A DNA stretch of 64,000 nt from Brienomyrus brachyistius. Lineage: Eukaryota > Chordata > Actinopteri > Osteoglossiformes > Mormyridae. The notes under the pieces were generated by a model. The model did no database searches, was not told where the DNA came from, and worked only from the letters and a program-made list of their open reading frames with translations. The stretch spans positions 184,400-248,399 of the forward strand of contig NW_026042474.1 of the NCBI RefSeq assembly GCF_023856365.1, in the 5' to 3' direction. Each line of letters starts with the position of its first letter. The stretch's first letter is position 1. Both the position numbers and the translations under genes were made by a program. This document shows positions 13,701-27,070 of the stretch, piece by piece.

Positions 13701-14478
13701 TCATAGGGGGATGAAGTCCCAAGATGCATAGGGCCAGAGTCCTGACACATAGGGGGATGGAGTCCCAAGATGCATAAGGCCAGAGTATTGATACTTAGGG
13801 GGACGGAGTCCCAAGATGCATAGGGCCAGAGTGCTGATACTTAGGGGGACGGAGTCCCAAGATGTATAGGACCAGGGTCCTGACACATAGGGAGACGGAG
13901 TCCTAAGGTACATAGGGCCAGAGTCCTGATACTTAGGGGGACGGAGTCCCAAAATGCTTAGGGTCAGGGTCCTGACACATAGGGGGGCGGAGTCCTAACA
14001 TGCATAAGCCAGAGTGCTGATACTTAGGGGGACAGAGTCCAAAGATGCATAGGGCCAGAGCGCTAATACTTAGGGGGATGGAGTCCCAAGATGCATAGGG
14101 CCAGAGTGCTAATACTTAGGGGGACGGAGTCCCAAGTTGCATTGGGCCAGAGTCCTGACACATAGGGGGACGAACTCCCAAGACGCATAGGGCCAGTGTG
14201 CTGATACTTAGGGGGACGGAGTCCCAAGATGCATAGGGCCTGAGTGGTGACACATAGGGGGACGGAATCCCAAGATGCATAGGGCCAGAGTGCTGAAACT
14301 TAGGGGGACGGAGTCCCAAGATGCATAGGGCCAGAGTCCTGACACATAGGGGGACGGAGTCCCAAGATGCCTAGGGCCAGAGTGCTGATACTTAAGGGGA
14401 CGGAGTCCAAAGATGCATAGGGCCAGAGTCCTGATACTTACGGGGACGGAGTCCCAAAATGCATAGGGCTAGAGTCCT
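10700..14478 (+). repeat. HOR: 1885-bp (41-monomer) tandem duplication
   Basis: Copy 1 is about 10700-12584 and copy 2 about 12585-14478. Corresponding monomers lie exactly 1885 bp apart throughout, which is 41 x 46 minus the one base missing from the shared 45-bp monomer. The junction falls in a CAGAGTCCTGAAACAT segment near 12590. The two copies looked identical or nearly so over the stretches compared. A third, partial relative at 14760-15640 sits 1655 bp after its counterpart in copy 2. Confidence 0.87.
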
Positions 14479-17400
14479 GACATATAGGGGGACGAAGTCC
14501 CAAGATGCATAGGGCCAGAGTGCTGATCCTTAGGGGGACGGAGTCCCAAGATGCATAGGGCCAGAGTCCTGATATATAGGGGGACGGAGTCCCAAGATGC
14601 ATAGGGCCAGAGTGCTGATACTTACGGGAACGGAGTCCCAAGATGCATAGGGCTAGAGTCCTGACACATAGCGGGACGAAGTCCGAAGATGCATAGGGCC
14701 AGAGTGCTGATACTCATGGGGATGGAGTCCAAAGATGCATAGGGCCAGAGTCCTGACACTTATGGGGACGGAGTCCCAAAATGCATAGGGCTAGAGTATT
14801 GACATATAGGGGGACGAAGTCCCAAGATGCATAGGGCCAGAGTGCTGATCCTTAGGGGGACGGAGTCCCAAGATGCATAGGGCCAGAGTCCTGACACATA
14901 GGGGGATGGAGTCCCAAGATGCATAAGGCCAGAGTCCTGATACTTAGGGGGACGGAGTCCCAAGAAGCATAGGGCCAGAGTGCTGATACTTAGGGGGACG
15001 GAGTCCCAAGATGTATAGGACCAGGGTCCTGACACATAGGGAGACGGAGTCCTAAGGTACATAGGGCCAGAGTCCTGATACTTAGGGGGACGGAGTCCCA
15101 AGATGTATAGGGCCAGGGTCCCGACACATAGGGGGACGGAGACCTAAGATGCATAAAGCCAGAGTCCTGATACTTAGGGGGACGGAGTCCCTAGATTCTT
15201 AGGGCCAGGGTCCTGACACATAGCGGGACGAAGTCCAAAGATGCATAGGGCCAGAGTGCTGATACTCATGGGGATGGAGTCCCAAGATGCAAAGGGCCAG
15301 AGTGCTGATACTTAGGGGGACGGAGTCCCAAGTTGCATAGGGCCAGAGTCCTGACTCATAGGGGGATGAAGTCCCAAGATGCATAGGGCCAGAGTCCTGA
15401 CACATAGGGGGATGGAGTCCCAAGATGCATAAGGCCAGAGTATTGATACTTAGGGGGACGGAGTCCCAAGATGCATAGGGCCAGAGTGCTGATACTTAGG
15501 GGGACGGAGTCCCAAGATGTATAGGACCAGGGTCCTGACACATAGGGAGACGGAGTCCTAAGGTACATAGGGCCAGAGTCCTGATACTTAGGGGGACGGA
15601 GTCCCAAAATGCTTAGGGTCAGGGTCCTGACACATAGGGGGGCGGAGTCCCAACATGCATAGGGCCAGAGTGCTGATACTCAGGGGGACGGATTCCCAAG
15701 ATGCATAGGGCCAGAGTCCTGATACTTAGGGGGACGGAGTCCCAAGATCCATAGGGCCAGAGTCCAGATACTTAGGCAGACGGAGTCCCAAGATGCATAG
15801 GGCCAGAGTCCTGACACATAGGGGGATGGAGTCCCAAGATGCATAGGGCCAGAGTCCTGATACTTAGGGTGATGGAGTCCCAAGATCCATCGGGCCAGAG
15901 TGCTGATACTTAGGGGGACAGAGTCCAAAGATGCATAGGGCCAAAGTGCTAATACTTAGCGGGATGGAGTCCCAAGATGCATAGGGCTAGTGTGCTGATA
16001 CTTAGGGGGACGGAGTCCCAAGATGCATAGGGCCAGAGTGCTGATACTTAGGGGGACAGAGTCCAAAGATGCATAGGGCCAGAGCGCTAATACTTAGGGG
16101 GATGGAGTCCCAAGATGCATAGGGCCAGAGTGCTAATACTTAGGGGGACGGAGTCCCAAGTTGCATTGGGCCAGAGTCCTGACATATAGGGGGACGAAGT
16201 CCCAAGATGCATAGGGCCAGAGTGCTGATCCTTAGGGGGACGGAGTCCCAAGATGCATAGGGCCAGAGTCCTGATATATAGGGGGGCGGAGTCCCAAGAT
16301 GCTTAGGGCCAGAATGCTGATACTTAGGGGGACGGAGTCCCAAGATGCATATGGCCAGAGTGCTGATACTTAGGGGACGGAGTCCCAAGATGCATAGGGC
16401 CTGAGTGGTGACACATAGGGGGACGGAATCCCAAGATGCATAGGGCCTGAGTGCTGAAACTTAGGGGGACGGAGTCCCAAGATGCATAGGGCCAGAGTCC
16501 TGACACATAGGGGGACGGAGTCCCAAGATGCCTAGGGCCAGAGTGCTGATACTTAAGGGGACGGAGTCCAAAGATGCATAGGGCCAGAGTCCTGATACTT
16601 AGGGGGACAGAGTCCAAAGATGCATAGGGCCAGAGCGCTAATACTTAGGGGGATGGAGTCCCAAGATGCATAGGGCCAGAGTGCTAATACTTAGGGGGAC
16701 GGAGTCCCAAGTTGCATTGGGCCAGAGTCCTGACACATAGGGGGATGAAGTCCCAAGACGCATAGGGCCAGTGTGCTGATACTTAGGGGGATGGAGTCCC
16801 AAGATGCATAGGGCCAGAGTGGTGACACATAGGGGGAGGGAATCCCAAGATGCATAGGGCTAGAGTGCTGAAACTTAGGGGGACGGAGTCCCAAGATGCA
16901 TAGGGCCAGAGTCCTGACACATAGGGGGACGGAGTCCCAAGAAGCCTAGGGCCAGAGTGCTCATACTTAAGGGGACGGAGTCCAAAGATGCATAGGGCCA
17001 GAGTCCTGATACTTACGGGGACGGAGTCCCAAAATGCATAGGGCTAGAGTCCTGACATATAGGGGGACGAAGTCCCAAGATGCATAGGGCCAGAGTGCTG
17101 ATCCTTAGGGGGACGGAGTCCCAAGATGCATAGGGCCAGAGTCCTGATATATAGGGGGGCGGAGTCCCAAGATGCTTAGGGCCAGAATGCTGATACCAAG
17201 GGGGACGGAGTCCCAAGATGCATATGGCCAGAGTGCTGATACTTAGGGGGACGGAGTCCCAAGATGCATAGGGCCTGAGTGGTGACACATAGGGGGACGG
17301 AATCCCAAGATGCATAGGGCCTGAGTGCTGAAACTTAGGGGGACGGAGTCCCAAGATGCATAGGGCCAGAGTCCTGACACATAGGGGGACGGAGTCCCAA

Positions 17401-17550
17401 GATGCCTAGGGCCAGAGTGCTGATACTTAAGGGGACGGAGTCCAAAGATGCATAGGGCCAGAGTCCTGATACTTACGGAGACGGAGTCCCAAGATGCACA
17501 GGGCCAGAGTCCCGATATATATGGGGGGGCGGAGTCCCAAGATGCTTAGG
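14479..17550 (+). repeat. Mosaic satellite stretch joining two HOR domains
   Basis: The first part (to about 15640) continues the monomer string of the 1885-bp HOR. From about 15660 a different set begins, marked by AAGATCCATAGGG and CCAGATACTTAGGCAGAC variants that are frequent from here to about 23.3 kb. A one-base deletion in the G run (TTAGGGGACGG) is seen near 16372. A longer GGGGGGG run preceded by TATATATG is seen near 17516-17528. Entirely satellite. Confidence 0.8.
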
Positions 17551-20500
17551 GCCAGAGTCCTGATACTTAGGGGGACGGAGTCCCAAGATCCATAGGGCCA
17601 GAGTCCAGATACTTAGGCAGACGGAGTCCCAAGATCCATAGGGCCAGAGTCCAGATACTTAGGCAGACGGAGTACCAAGATGCATTGGGCCAGAGTGCTG
17701 ATACTTAGGGGGACGGAGTCCCAAAATGCATAGGGCTAGAGTCCTGACATATAGGGGGACGAAGTCCCAAGATGCATAGGGCCAGAGTGCTGATCCTTAG
17801 GGGGACGGAGTCCCAAGATGCATAGGGCCAGAGTGCTGATACTTAGGGGGACAGAGTCCAAAGATGCATAGGGCCAAAGTGCTAATACTTAGCGGGATGG
17901 AGTCCCAAGATGCATAGGGCTAGTGTGCTGATACTTAGGGGGACGGAGTCCCAAGATGCATAGGGCCAGAGTGCTGATACTTAGGGGGACAGAGTCCAAA
18001 GATGCATAGGGCCAGAGCGCTAATACTTAGGGGGATGGAGTCCCAAGATGCATAGGGCCAGAGTGCTAATACTTAGGGGGACGGATTCCCAAGTTGCATT
18101 GGGCCAGAGTCCTGACACATAGGGGGATGAAGTCCCAAGACGCATAGGGCCAGTGTGCTGATACTTAGGGGGATGGAGTCCCAAGATGCATAGTTCCAGA
18201 GTGGTGACACATAGGGGGACGGAGTCCCAAGATGCCTAGGGCCAGAGTGCTGATACTTAAGGGGACGGAGTCCAAAGATGCATAGGGCCAGAGTCCTGAT
18301 ACTTACGGGGACGGAGTCCCAAGATGCATAGGGCCAGAGTCCTGATATATAGGGGGGCGGAGTCCCAAGATGCTAAGGGCCAGAATGCTGATACTTAGGG
18401 GGACGGAGTCCCAAGATGCATAGGGCCAGAGTGCTGATACTCAGGGGGACGGATTCCCAAGATGCATAGGGCCAGAGTCCTGATACTTAGGGGGACGGAG
18501 TCCCAAGATCCATAGGGCCAGAGTCCAGATACTTAGGCAGACGGAGTCCCAAGATGCATAGGGCCAGAGTCCTGACACATAGGGGGATGGAGTCCCAAGA
18601 TGCATAGGGCCAGAGTCCTGATACTTAGGGTGATGGAGTCCAAAGATCCATCGGGCCAGAGTGCTGATACTTAGGGGGACGGAGTCCCAAGTTGCATTGG
18701 GCCAGAGTCCTGACACATAGGGGGATGAAGTCCCAAGACGCATAGGGCCAGTGTGCTGATACTTAGGGGGATGGAGTCCCAAGATGCATAGGTCCAGAGT
18801 GGTGACACATAGGGGGAGGGAATCCCAAGATGCATAGGGCCAGAGTGCTGAAACTTAGGGGGACGGAGTCCCAAGATGCATAGGGCCAGAGTCCTGACAC
18901 ATAGGGGGACGGAGTCCCAAGATGCCTAGGGCCAGAGTGCTGATACTTAAGGGGACGGAGTCCAAAGATGCATAGGGCCAGAGTCCTGATACTTACGGGG
19001 ACGGAGTCCCAAAATGCATAGGGCTAGAGTCCTGACATATAGGGGGACGAAGTCCCAAGATGCATAGGGCCAGAGTGCTGATCCTTAGGGGGACGGAGTC
19101 CCAAGATGCATAGGGCCAGAGTCCTGATATATAGGGGGGCGGAGTCCCAAGACGCTTAGGGCCAGAATGCTGATACTTAGGGGGACGGAGTCCCAAGATG
19201 CATATGGCCAGAGTGCTGATACTCAGGGGGACGGATTCCCAAGATGCATAGGGCCAGAGTCCTGATACTTAGGGGGACGGACTCCCAAGATGCATAGGGC
19301 CAGAGTCCTGATACATAGGTGGATGGAGTCCCAAGATGCATAGGACCAGAGTCCTGATCCTTAGGGGGATGGAGTCCCAAGATGCATCGGGCCAGAGTGC
19401 TGATACTTAGGGGGACGGAGTCCCAAGATGCATATGGCCAGAGTGCTGATACTTAGGGGGACGGAGTCCCAAGATGCATAGGGCCAGAGTCCTGACACAT
19501 AGGGGGAAGGAGTCCCAAGATGCATAGGGCCAGAGTCCTGATGCTTAGGGGGACGGAGTCCCAAGATGCATTGGGCCAGAGTGCTGATACTTAGGGACAC
19601 GGAGTCCCAAGATGCATTGGGCCAGAGTGCTGATACTTAGGGGGACGGAGTCCCAAGATGCATAGGGCCAGAGTCCTGATACTTAGGGGGACTGAGTGCC
19701 AAAATATATAGGGCCAGAGTGCTGATACTTAGGGGGACGGTGTCCCAAGATGCATAGGGCCAGAGTCTTGATACTTAGGGTGATTGAGTCCCAAGATGCA
19801 TAGGGCCAGTGTCCTGACACATAGGGGGACGGAGTCCCAAGATGCCTAGGGCCAGAGTGCTGATACTTAAGGGGACAGAGTCCCAAGATGCATAGGGCCA
19901 GAGTCCTGATACTTACCGGGACGGAGTCCCAAAATGCATAGGGCTAGAGTCCTGACATATAGGGGGACGATGTCTCAAGATGCATAGGGCCAGAGTGCTG
20001 ATCTTTAGGGGGACGGAGTCCCAAGATGCATAGGGCCAGAGTCCTGATATATAGGGGGGCAGAGTCCCAAGATGCTTAGGGCCAGAGTCCTGACACATAG
20101 GGGAACGGAGTCCCAAGATGCATAGGGCCAAAGTGCTGATACTTATGGGAACGGAGTCCCAAGATGCATAGAGCTAGAGTCCTGACACATAGGGGGGCGG
20201 AGTCCCAAGATGCTTAGGGCCAGAATGCTGATACTTAGGTGGATGGAGTCCCAAGATGCATAGGGCCAGAGCGCTAATACTTAGGGGGACGTAGTCCCAA
20301 GTTGCATTGTGCCAGAGTCCTGACACATAGGGGGACGAACTCCCAAGACGCATAGGGCCAGTGTGCTGATACTTAGGGGGACGGAGTCCCAAGATGCATA
20401 GGGCCTGAGTGGTGACATATAGGGGGACGGAATCCCAAGATGCATAGGGCCTGAGTGCTGAAACTTAGGGGGACGGAGTCCCAAGATGCATAGGGCCAGA

Positions 20501-23500
20501 GTCCTGACACATAGGGGGACGGAGTCCCAAGATGCCTAGGGCCAGAGTGCTGATACTTAAGGGGACGGAGTCCAAAGATGCATAGGGCCAGAGTCCTGAT
20601 ACTTACGGGGACGGAGTCCCAAGATGCATAGGGCCAGAGTTCTGATATATAGGGGGGCGGAGTCCCAAGATGCTTAGGGCCAGAATGCTGATACTTAGGG
20701 GGACGGAGTCCCAAGATGGATAGGGCCAGAGTGCTGATACTCAGGGGGACGGATTCCCAAGATGCATAGGGCCAGAGTCCTGATACTTAGGGGGACGGAG
20801 TCCCAAGATCCATAGGGCCAGAGTCCAGATACTTAGGCAGACGGAGTCCCAAGATCCATAGGGCCAGAGTCCAGATACTTAGGCAGACGGAGTCCCAAGA
20901 TGCATTGGGCCAGAGTGCTGATACTTAGGGGGACGGAGTCCCAAAATGCATAGGGCTAGAGTCCTGACATATAGGGGGACGAAGTCCCAAGATGCATAGG
21001 GCCAGAGTGCTGATCCTTAGGGGGACGGAGTCCCAAGATGCATAGGGCCAGAGTGCTGATACTTAGGGGGACAGAGTCCAAAGATGCATAGGGCCAAAGT
21101 GCTAATACTTAGCGGGATGGAGTCCCAAGATGCATAGGGCTAGTGTGCTGATACTTAGGGGGACGGAGTCCCAAGATGCATAGGGCCAGAGTGCTGATAC
21201 TTAGGGGGACAGAGTCCAAAGATGCATAGGGCCAGAGCGCTAATACTTAGGGGGATGGAGTCCCAAGATGCATAGGGCCAGAGTGCTAATACTTAGGGGG
21301 ACGGAGTCCCAAGTTGCATTGGGCCAGAGTCCTGACACATAGGGGGATGAAGTCCCAAGACGCATAGGGCCAGTGTGCTGATACTTAGGGGGATGGAGTC
21401 CCAAGATGCATAGGTCCAGAGTGGTGACACATAGGGGGACGGAGTCCCAAGATGCCTAGGGCCAGAGTGCTGATACTTAAGGGGACGGAGTCCAAAGATG
21501 CATAGGGCCAGAGTCCTGATACTTACGGGGACGGAGTCCCAAGATGCATAGGGCCAGAGTCCTGATATATAGGGGGGCGGAGTCCCAAGATGCTTAGGGC
21601 CAGAATGCTGATACTTAGGGGGACGGAGTCCCAAGATGCATAGGGCCAGAGTGCTGATACTCAGGGGGACGGATTCCCAAGATGCATAGGGCCAGAGTCC
21701 TGATACTTAGGGGGACGGAGTCCCAAGATCCATAGGGCCAGAGTCCAGATACTTAGGCAGACGGAGTCCCAAGATGCATAGGGCCAGAGTCCTGACACAT
21801 AGGGGGATGGAGTCCCAAGATGCATAGGGCCTGAGTGGTGACATATAGGGGGACGGAATCCCAAGATGCATAGGGCCTGAGTGCTGAAACTTAGGGGGAC
21901 GGAGTCCCAAGATGCATAGGGCCAGAGTCCTGACACATAGGGGGACGGAGTCCCAAGATGCCTAGGGCCAGAGTGCTGATACTTAAGGGGACGGAGTCCA
22001 AAGATGCATAGGGCCAGAGTCCTGATACTTACGGGGACGGAGTCCCAAGATGCATAGGGCCAGAGTTCTGATATATAGGGGGGCGGAGTCCCAAGATGCT
22101 TAGGGCCAGAATGCTGATACTTAGGGGGACGGAGTCCCAAGATGGATAGGGCCAGAGTGCTGATACTCAGGGGGACGGATTCCCAAGATGCATAGGGCCA
22201 GAGTCCTGATACTTAGGGGGACGGAGTCCCAAGATCCATAGGGCCAGAGTCCAGATACTTAGGCAGACGGAGTCCCAAGATCCATAGGGCCAGAGTCCAG
22301 ATACTTAGGCAGACGGAGTCCCAAGATGCATTGGGCCAGAGTGCTGATACTTAGGGGGACGGAGTCCCAAAATGCATAGGGCTAGAGTCCTGACATATAG
22401 GGGGACGAAGTCCCAAGATGCATAGGGCCAGAGTGCTGATCCTTAGGGGGACGGAGTCCCAAGATGCATAGGGCCAGAGTGCTGATACTTAGGGGGACAG
22501 AGTCCAAAGATGCATAGGGCCAAAGTGCTAATACTTAGCGGGATGGAGTCCCAAGATGCATAGGGCTAGTGTGCTGATACTTAGGGGGACGGAGTCCCAA
22601 GATGCATAGGGCCAGAGTGCTGATACTTAGGGGGACAGAGTCCAAAGATGCATAGGGCCAGAGCGCTAATACTTAGGGGGATGGAGTCCCAAGATGCATA
22701 GGGCCAGAGTGCTAATACTTAGGGGGACGGAGTCCCAAGTTGCATTGGGCCAGAGTCCTGACACATAGGGGGATGAAGTCCCAAGACGCATAGGGCCAGT
22801 GTGCTGATACTTAGGGGGATGGAGTCCCAAGATGCATAGGTCCAGAGTGGTGACACATAGGGGGACGGAGTCCCAAGATGCCTAGGGCCAGAGTGCTGAT
22901 ACTTAAGGGGACGGAGTCCAAAGATGCATAGGGCCAGAGTCCTGATACTTACGGGGACGGAGTCCCAAGATGCATAGGGCCAGAGTCCTGATATATAGGG
23001 GGGCGGAGTCCCAAGATGCTTAGGGCCAGAATGCTGATACTTAGGGGGACGGAGTCCCAAGATGCATAGGGCCAGAGTGCTGATACTCAGGGGGACGGAT
23101 TCCCAAGATGCATAGGGCCAGAGTCCTGATACTTAGGGGGACGGAGTCCCAAGATCCATAGGGCCAGAGTCCAGATACTTAGGCAGACGGAGTCCCAAGA
23201 TGCATAGGGCCAGAGTCCTGACACATAGGGGGATGGAGTCCCAAGATGCATAGGGCCAGAGTCCTGATACTTAGGGTGATGGAGTCCCAAGATCCATCGG
23301 GCCAGAGTGCTGATACTTAGGGGGACGGAGTCCCAAGTTGCATTGGGCCAGAGTCCTGACACATAGGGGGATGAAGTCCCAAGACGCATAGGGCCAGTGT
23401 GCTGATACTTAGGGGGATGGAGTCCCAAGATGCATAGGTCCAGAGTGGTGACACATAGGGGGAGGGAATCCCAAGATGCATAGGGCCAGAGTGCTGAAAC

Positions 23501-25060
23501 TTAGGGGGACGGAGTCCCAAGATGCATAGGGCCAGAGTCCTGACACATAGGGGGACGGAGTCCCAAGATGCCTAGGGCCAGAGTGCTGATACTTAAGGGG
23601 ACGGAGTCCAAAGATGCATAGGGCCAGAGTCCTGATACTTACGGGGACGGAGTCCCAAAATGCATAGGGCTAGAGTCCTGACATATAGGGGGACGAAGTC
23701 CCAAGATGCATAGGGCCAGAGTGCTGATCCTTAGGGGGACGGAGTCCCAAGATGCATAGGGCCAGAGTCCTGATATATAGGGGGGCAGAGTCCCAAGACG
23801 CTTAGGGCCAGAATGCTGATACTTAGGGGGACGGAGTCCCAAGATGCATATGGCCAGAGTGCTGATACTCAGGGGGACGGATTCCCAAGATGCATAGGGC
23901 CAGAGTCCTGATACTTAGGGGGACGGACTCCCAAGATGCATAGGGCCAGAGTCCTGATACATAGGTGGATGGAGTCCCAAGATGCATAGGACCAGAGTCC
24001 TGATCCTTAGGGGGATGGAGTCCCAAGATGCATCGGGCCAGAGTGCTGATACTTAGGGGGACGGAGTCCCAAGATGCATATGGCCAGAGTGCTGATACTT
24101 AGGGGGACGGAGTCCCAAGATGCATAGGGCCAGAGTCCAGACACATGGGGGGAAGGAGTCCCAAGATGCATAGGGCCAGAGTCCTGATACTTAGGGGGAC
24201 GGAGTCCCAAGATGCATAGGGAGAGAGTGCTGACACATCGGGGGATGGAGTCCCAAGATGCAAAGGGCCAGATTACTGACACATAGGGGGACGGAGTCCC
24301 AAGATGCATAGGGCCAGAGTCCTGACACATAGGGGGACGAAGTCCAAAGATGCATAGGGCCAGAGTGCTGATCCTTAGGGGGACGGAGTCCCAAGATGCA
24401 TTGGGCCAGAGTGCTGATACTTAGGGACACGGAGTCCCAAGATGCATTGGGCCAGAGTGCTGATACTTAGGGGGACGGAGTCCCAAGATGCATAGGGCCA
24501 GAGTCCTGATACTTAGGGGGACTGAGTGCCAAGATATATAGGGCCAGAGTGCTGATACTTAGGGGGACGGTGTCCCAAGATGCATAGGGCCAGAGTCTTG
24601 ATACTTAGGGTGATTGAGTCCCAAGATGCATAGGGCCAGTGTCCTGACACATAGGGGGACGGAGTCCCAAGATGCCTAGGGCCAGAGTGCTGATACTTAA
24701 GGGGACAGAGTCCCAAGATGCATAGGGCTAGAGTCCTGACATATAGGGGGACGATGTCTCAAGATGCATAGGGCCAGAGTGCTGATCCTTAGGGGGACGG
24801 AGTCCCAAGATGCATAGGGCCAGAGTCCTGATATATAGGGGGGCGGAGTCCCAAGATGCTTAGGGCCAGAGTCCTGACACATAGGGGAACGGAGTCCCAA
24901 GATGCATAGGGCCAAAGTGCTGATACTTATGGGAACGGAGTCCCAAGATGCATAGAGCTAGAGTCCTGACACATAGGGGGGCGGAGTCCGAAGATGCATA
25001 GGGCCAGAGTGCTGATACTTAGGGACACGGAGTCCCAAGATGCATTGGGCAAGAGTGCTG
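17550..25060 (+). repeat. HOR: 4646-bp (101-monomer) segmental duplication
   Basis: Sequence from about 17550 matches sequence from about 22196 at offset 4646 (101 x 46). Shared rare variants include the doubled AAGATCCATAGGG monomers at 17590/17632 and 22235/22278, and the CATAGGTCC monomer. Beyond about 19450 the match continues at offset 4830 (105 monomers), so four extra monomers separate the two copies there. The right copy peters out near 25.0 kb. A 1426-bp duplication is nested between the copies. Confidence 0.78.
20395..23250 (+). repeat. HOR: 1426-bp (31-monomer) tandem duplication
   Basis: Copy 1 is about 20395-21820 and copy 2 about 21821-23250, at a constant offset of 1426 (31 x 46). 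Both start at a CATAGGGCCTGAGTGGTG monomer that runs into ACATATAGG and share the TTCTGATATAT variant (20640 and 22066). The copies appear almost identical. The duplication lies inside the 4646-bp repeat, which shows amplification at two scales in the same interval. Confidence 0.83.
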
Positions 25061-27070
25061 ATACTTATGGGGACGGAGTCCCAAAATGCATAGGGCTAGA
25101 GTCCTGACATATAGCGGGACGAAGTCCCAAGATGCATAGGGCCAGAGTGCTGATCCTTAGGGGGACGGAGTCCCAAGATGCATTGGGCCAGAGTCCTGAT
25201 ATATAGGGGGGCGGAGTCACAAGATGCTTAGGGCCAGAATGCTGATACTTAGGGGGACGGAGTCCCAAGATGCATAGGGCCAGAGTGCTGATACTCAGGG
25301 GGACGGATTCCCAAGATGCATAGGGCCAGAGTCCTGATACTTAGGGGGACGGAGTCCCAAGATGCATAGGGCCAGAGTCCTGATACATAGGTGGATGGAG
25401 TCCCAAGATGCATAGGACCAGAGTACTGATCCTTAGGGGGATGGAGTCCCAAGATGCATCGGGCCAGAGTGCTGATACTTAGGGGGACGGAGTCCCAAGA
25501 TGTATAGGGCCAGGGTCCCGACACATAGGGGGACGGAGACCCAAGATGCATAAAGCCAGAGTCCTGATACTTAGGGGGACGGAGTCCCAAGATTCTTAGG
25601 GCCAGGGTCCTGACACATAGGGGGGCGGAGTCCCAAGATGCATAAAGCCAGAGTGCTGATACTTAGTGGGACAGAGTCCAAAGATGCATAGGGCCAGAGT
25701 GCTAATACTTAGCGGGATGGAGTCCCAAGATGCATAGGGCTAGTGTGCTGATACTTAGGGGGAGGGAGTCCCAAGATGCATAGGGCCAGAGTGCTGATAC
25801 TTAGGGGGACGGAGTCCCAAGATGCATAGGGCCAGAGTCCTGACACATGGGGGAAGGAGTCCCAAGATGCATAGGGCCAGAGTCCTGATACTTAGGGGGA
25901 CGGAGTCCAAAGATGCATAGGGAGAGAGTGCTGACACATAGGTGGATGGAGTCCCAAGATGCAAAGGGCCAGAGTACTGACACATAGGGGGACGGAGTCC
26001 CAAGATGCATAGGGCCAGAGTCCTGACACGTAGGGGGACGAAGTCCAAAGATGCATAGGTCCAGAGTGCTGATCCTTAGGGGGACGGAGTCCCGAGATGC
26101 ATTGGGCCAGAGTGCTGATACTTAGGGACACGGAGTCCCAAGATGCATTGGGCCAGAGTGCTGATACTTAGGGGGACGGAGTCCCAAGATGCATAGGGCC
26201 AGAGTCCTGATACTTAGGGGGACTGAGTGCCAAGATACATAGGGCCAGAGTGCTGATACTTAGGGGGACGGTGTCCCAAGATGCATAGGGCCAGAGTCTT
26301 GATACTTAAGGTGATGGAGTCCCAAGATGCATAGGGCCAGAGTCCTGAGACATAGGGGGACGGAGTCCCAAGATGCCTAGGGCCAGAGTGCTGATACTTA
26401 AGGTGACAGAGTCCCAAGATGCATAGGGCCAGAGTCCTGATACTTACCGGGACGGAGTCCCAAAATGCATAGGGCTAGAGTCCTGAAATATAGGGGGACG
26501 AAGTCTCAAGATGCATAGGGCCAGAGTGCTGATCCTTAGGGGGACGGAGTCCCAAGATGCATAGGGCCAGAGTCCTGATATATAGGGGGGCGGAGTCCCA
26601 AGATGCTTAGGGCCAGAGTCCTGACACATAGGGGAACGGAGTCCCAAGATGCTTAGGGCCAGAGTCCTGACACATAGGGGAACGGAGTCCCAAGATGCAT
26701 AGGGCAAAAGTGCTGATACTTACGGGAACGGAGTCCGAAGATGCATAGGGCTAGAGTCCTGACACATAGGGGGGCGGAGTCCGAAGATGCATAGGGCCAG
26801 AGTGCTGATACTTAGGGACACGGAGTCCCAAGATGCATTGGGCCAGAGTGCTGATACTTAGGGGGACGGAGTCCCAAAATGCATAGGGCTAGAGTCCTGA
26901 CATATAGGGGGACGAAGTCCCAAGATGCATAGGGCCAGAGTGCTGATCCTTAGGGGGACGTAGTCCCAAGATGCATAGGGCCAGAGTCCTGATATATAGG
27001 GGGGCGGAGTCCCAAGATGCTTAGGGCCAGAATGCTGATACTTAGGTGGATGGAGTCCCAAGATGCATAG
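25060..27070 (+). repeat. Mosaic satellite stretch
   Basis: Monomer strings here resemble those at about 19.2-20.1 kb, 23.8-24.9 kb and 50.3-51.9 kb (for instance the GGACTGAGTGCCAAGATACAT monomer near 26221, matching one near 51291). No non-satellite sequence was seen. Confidence 0.8.
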
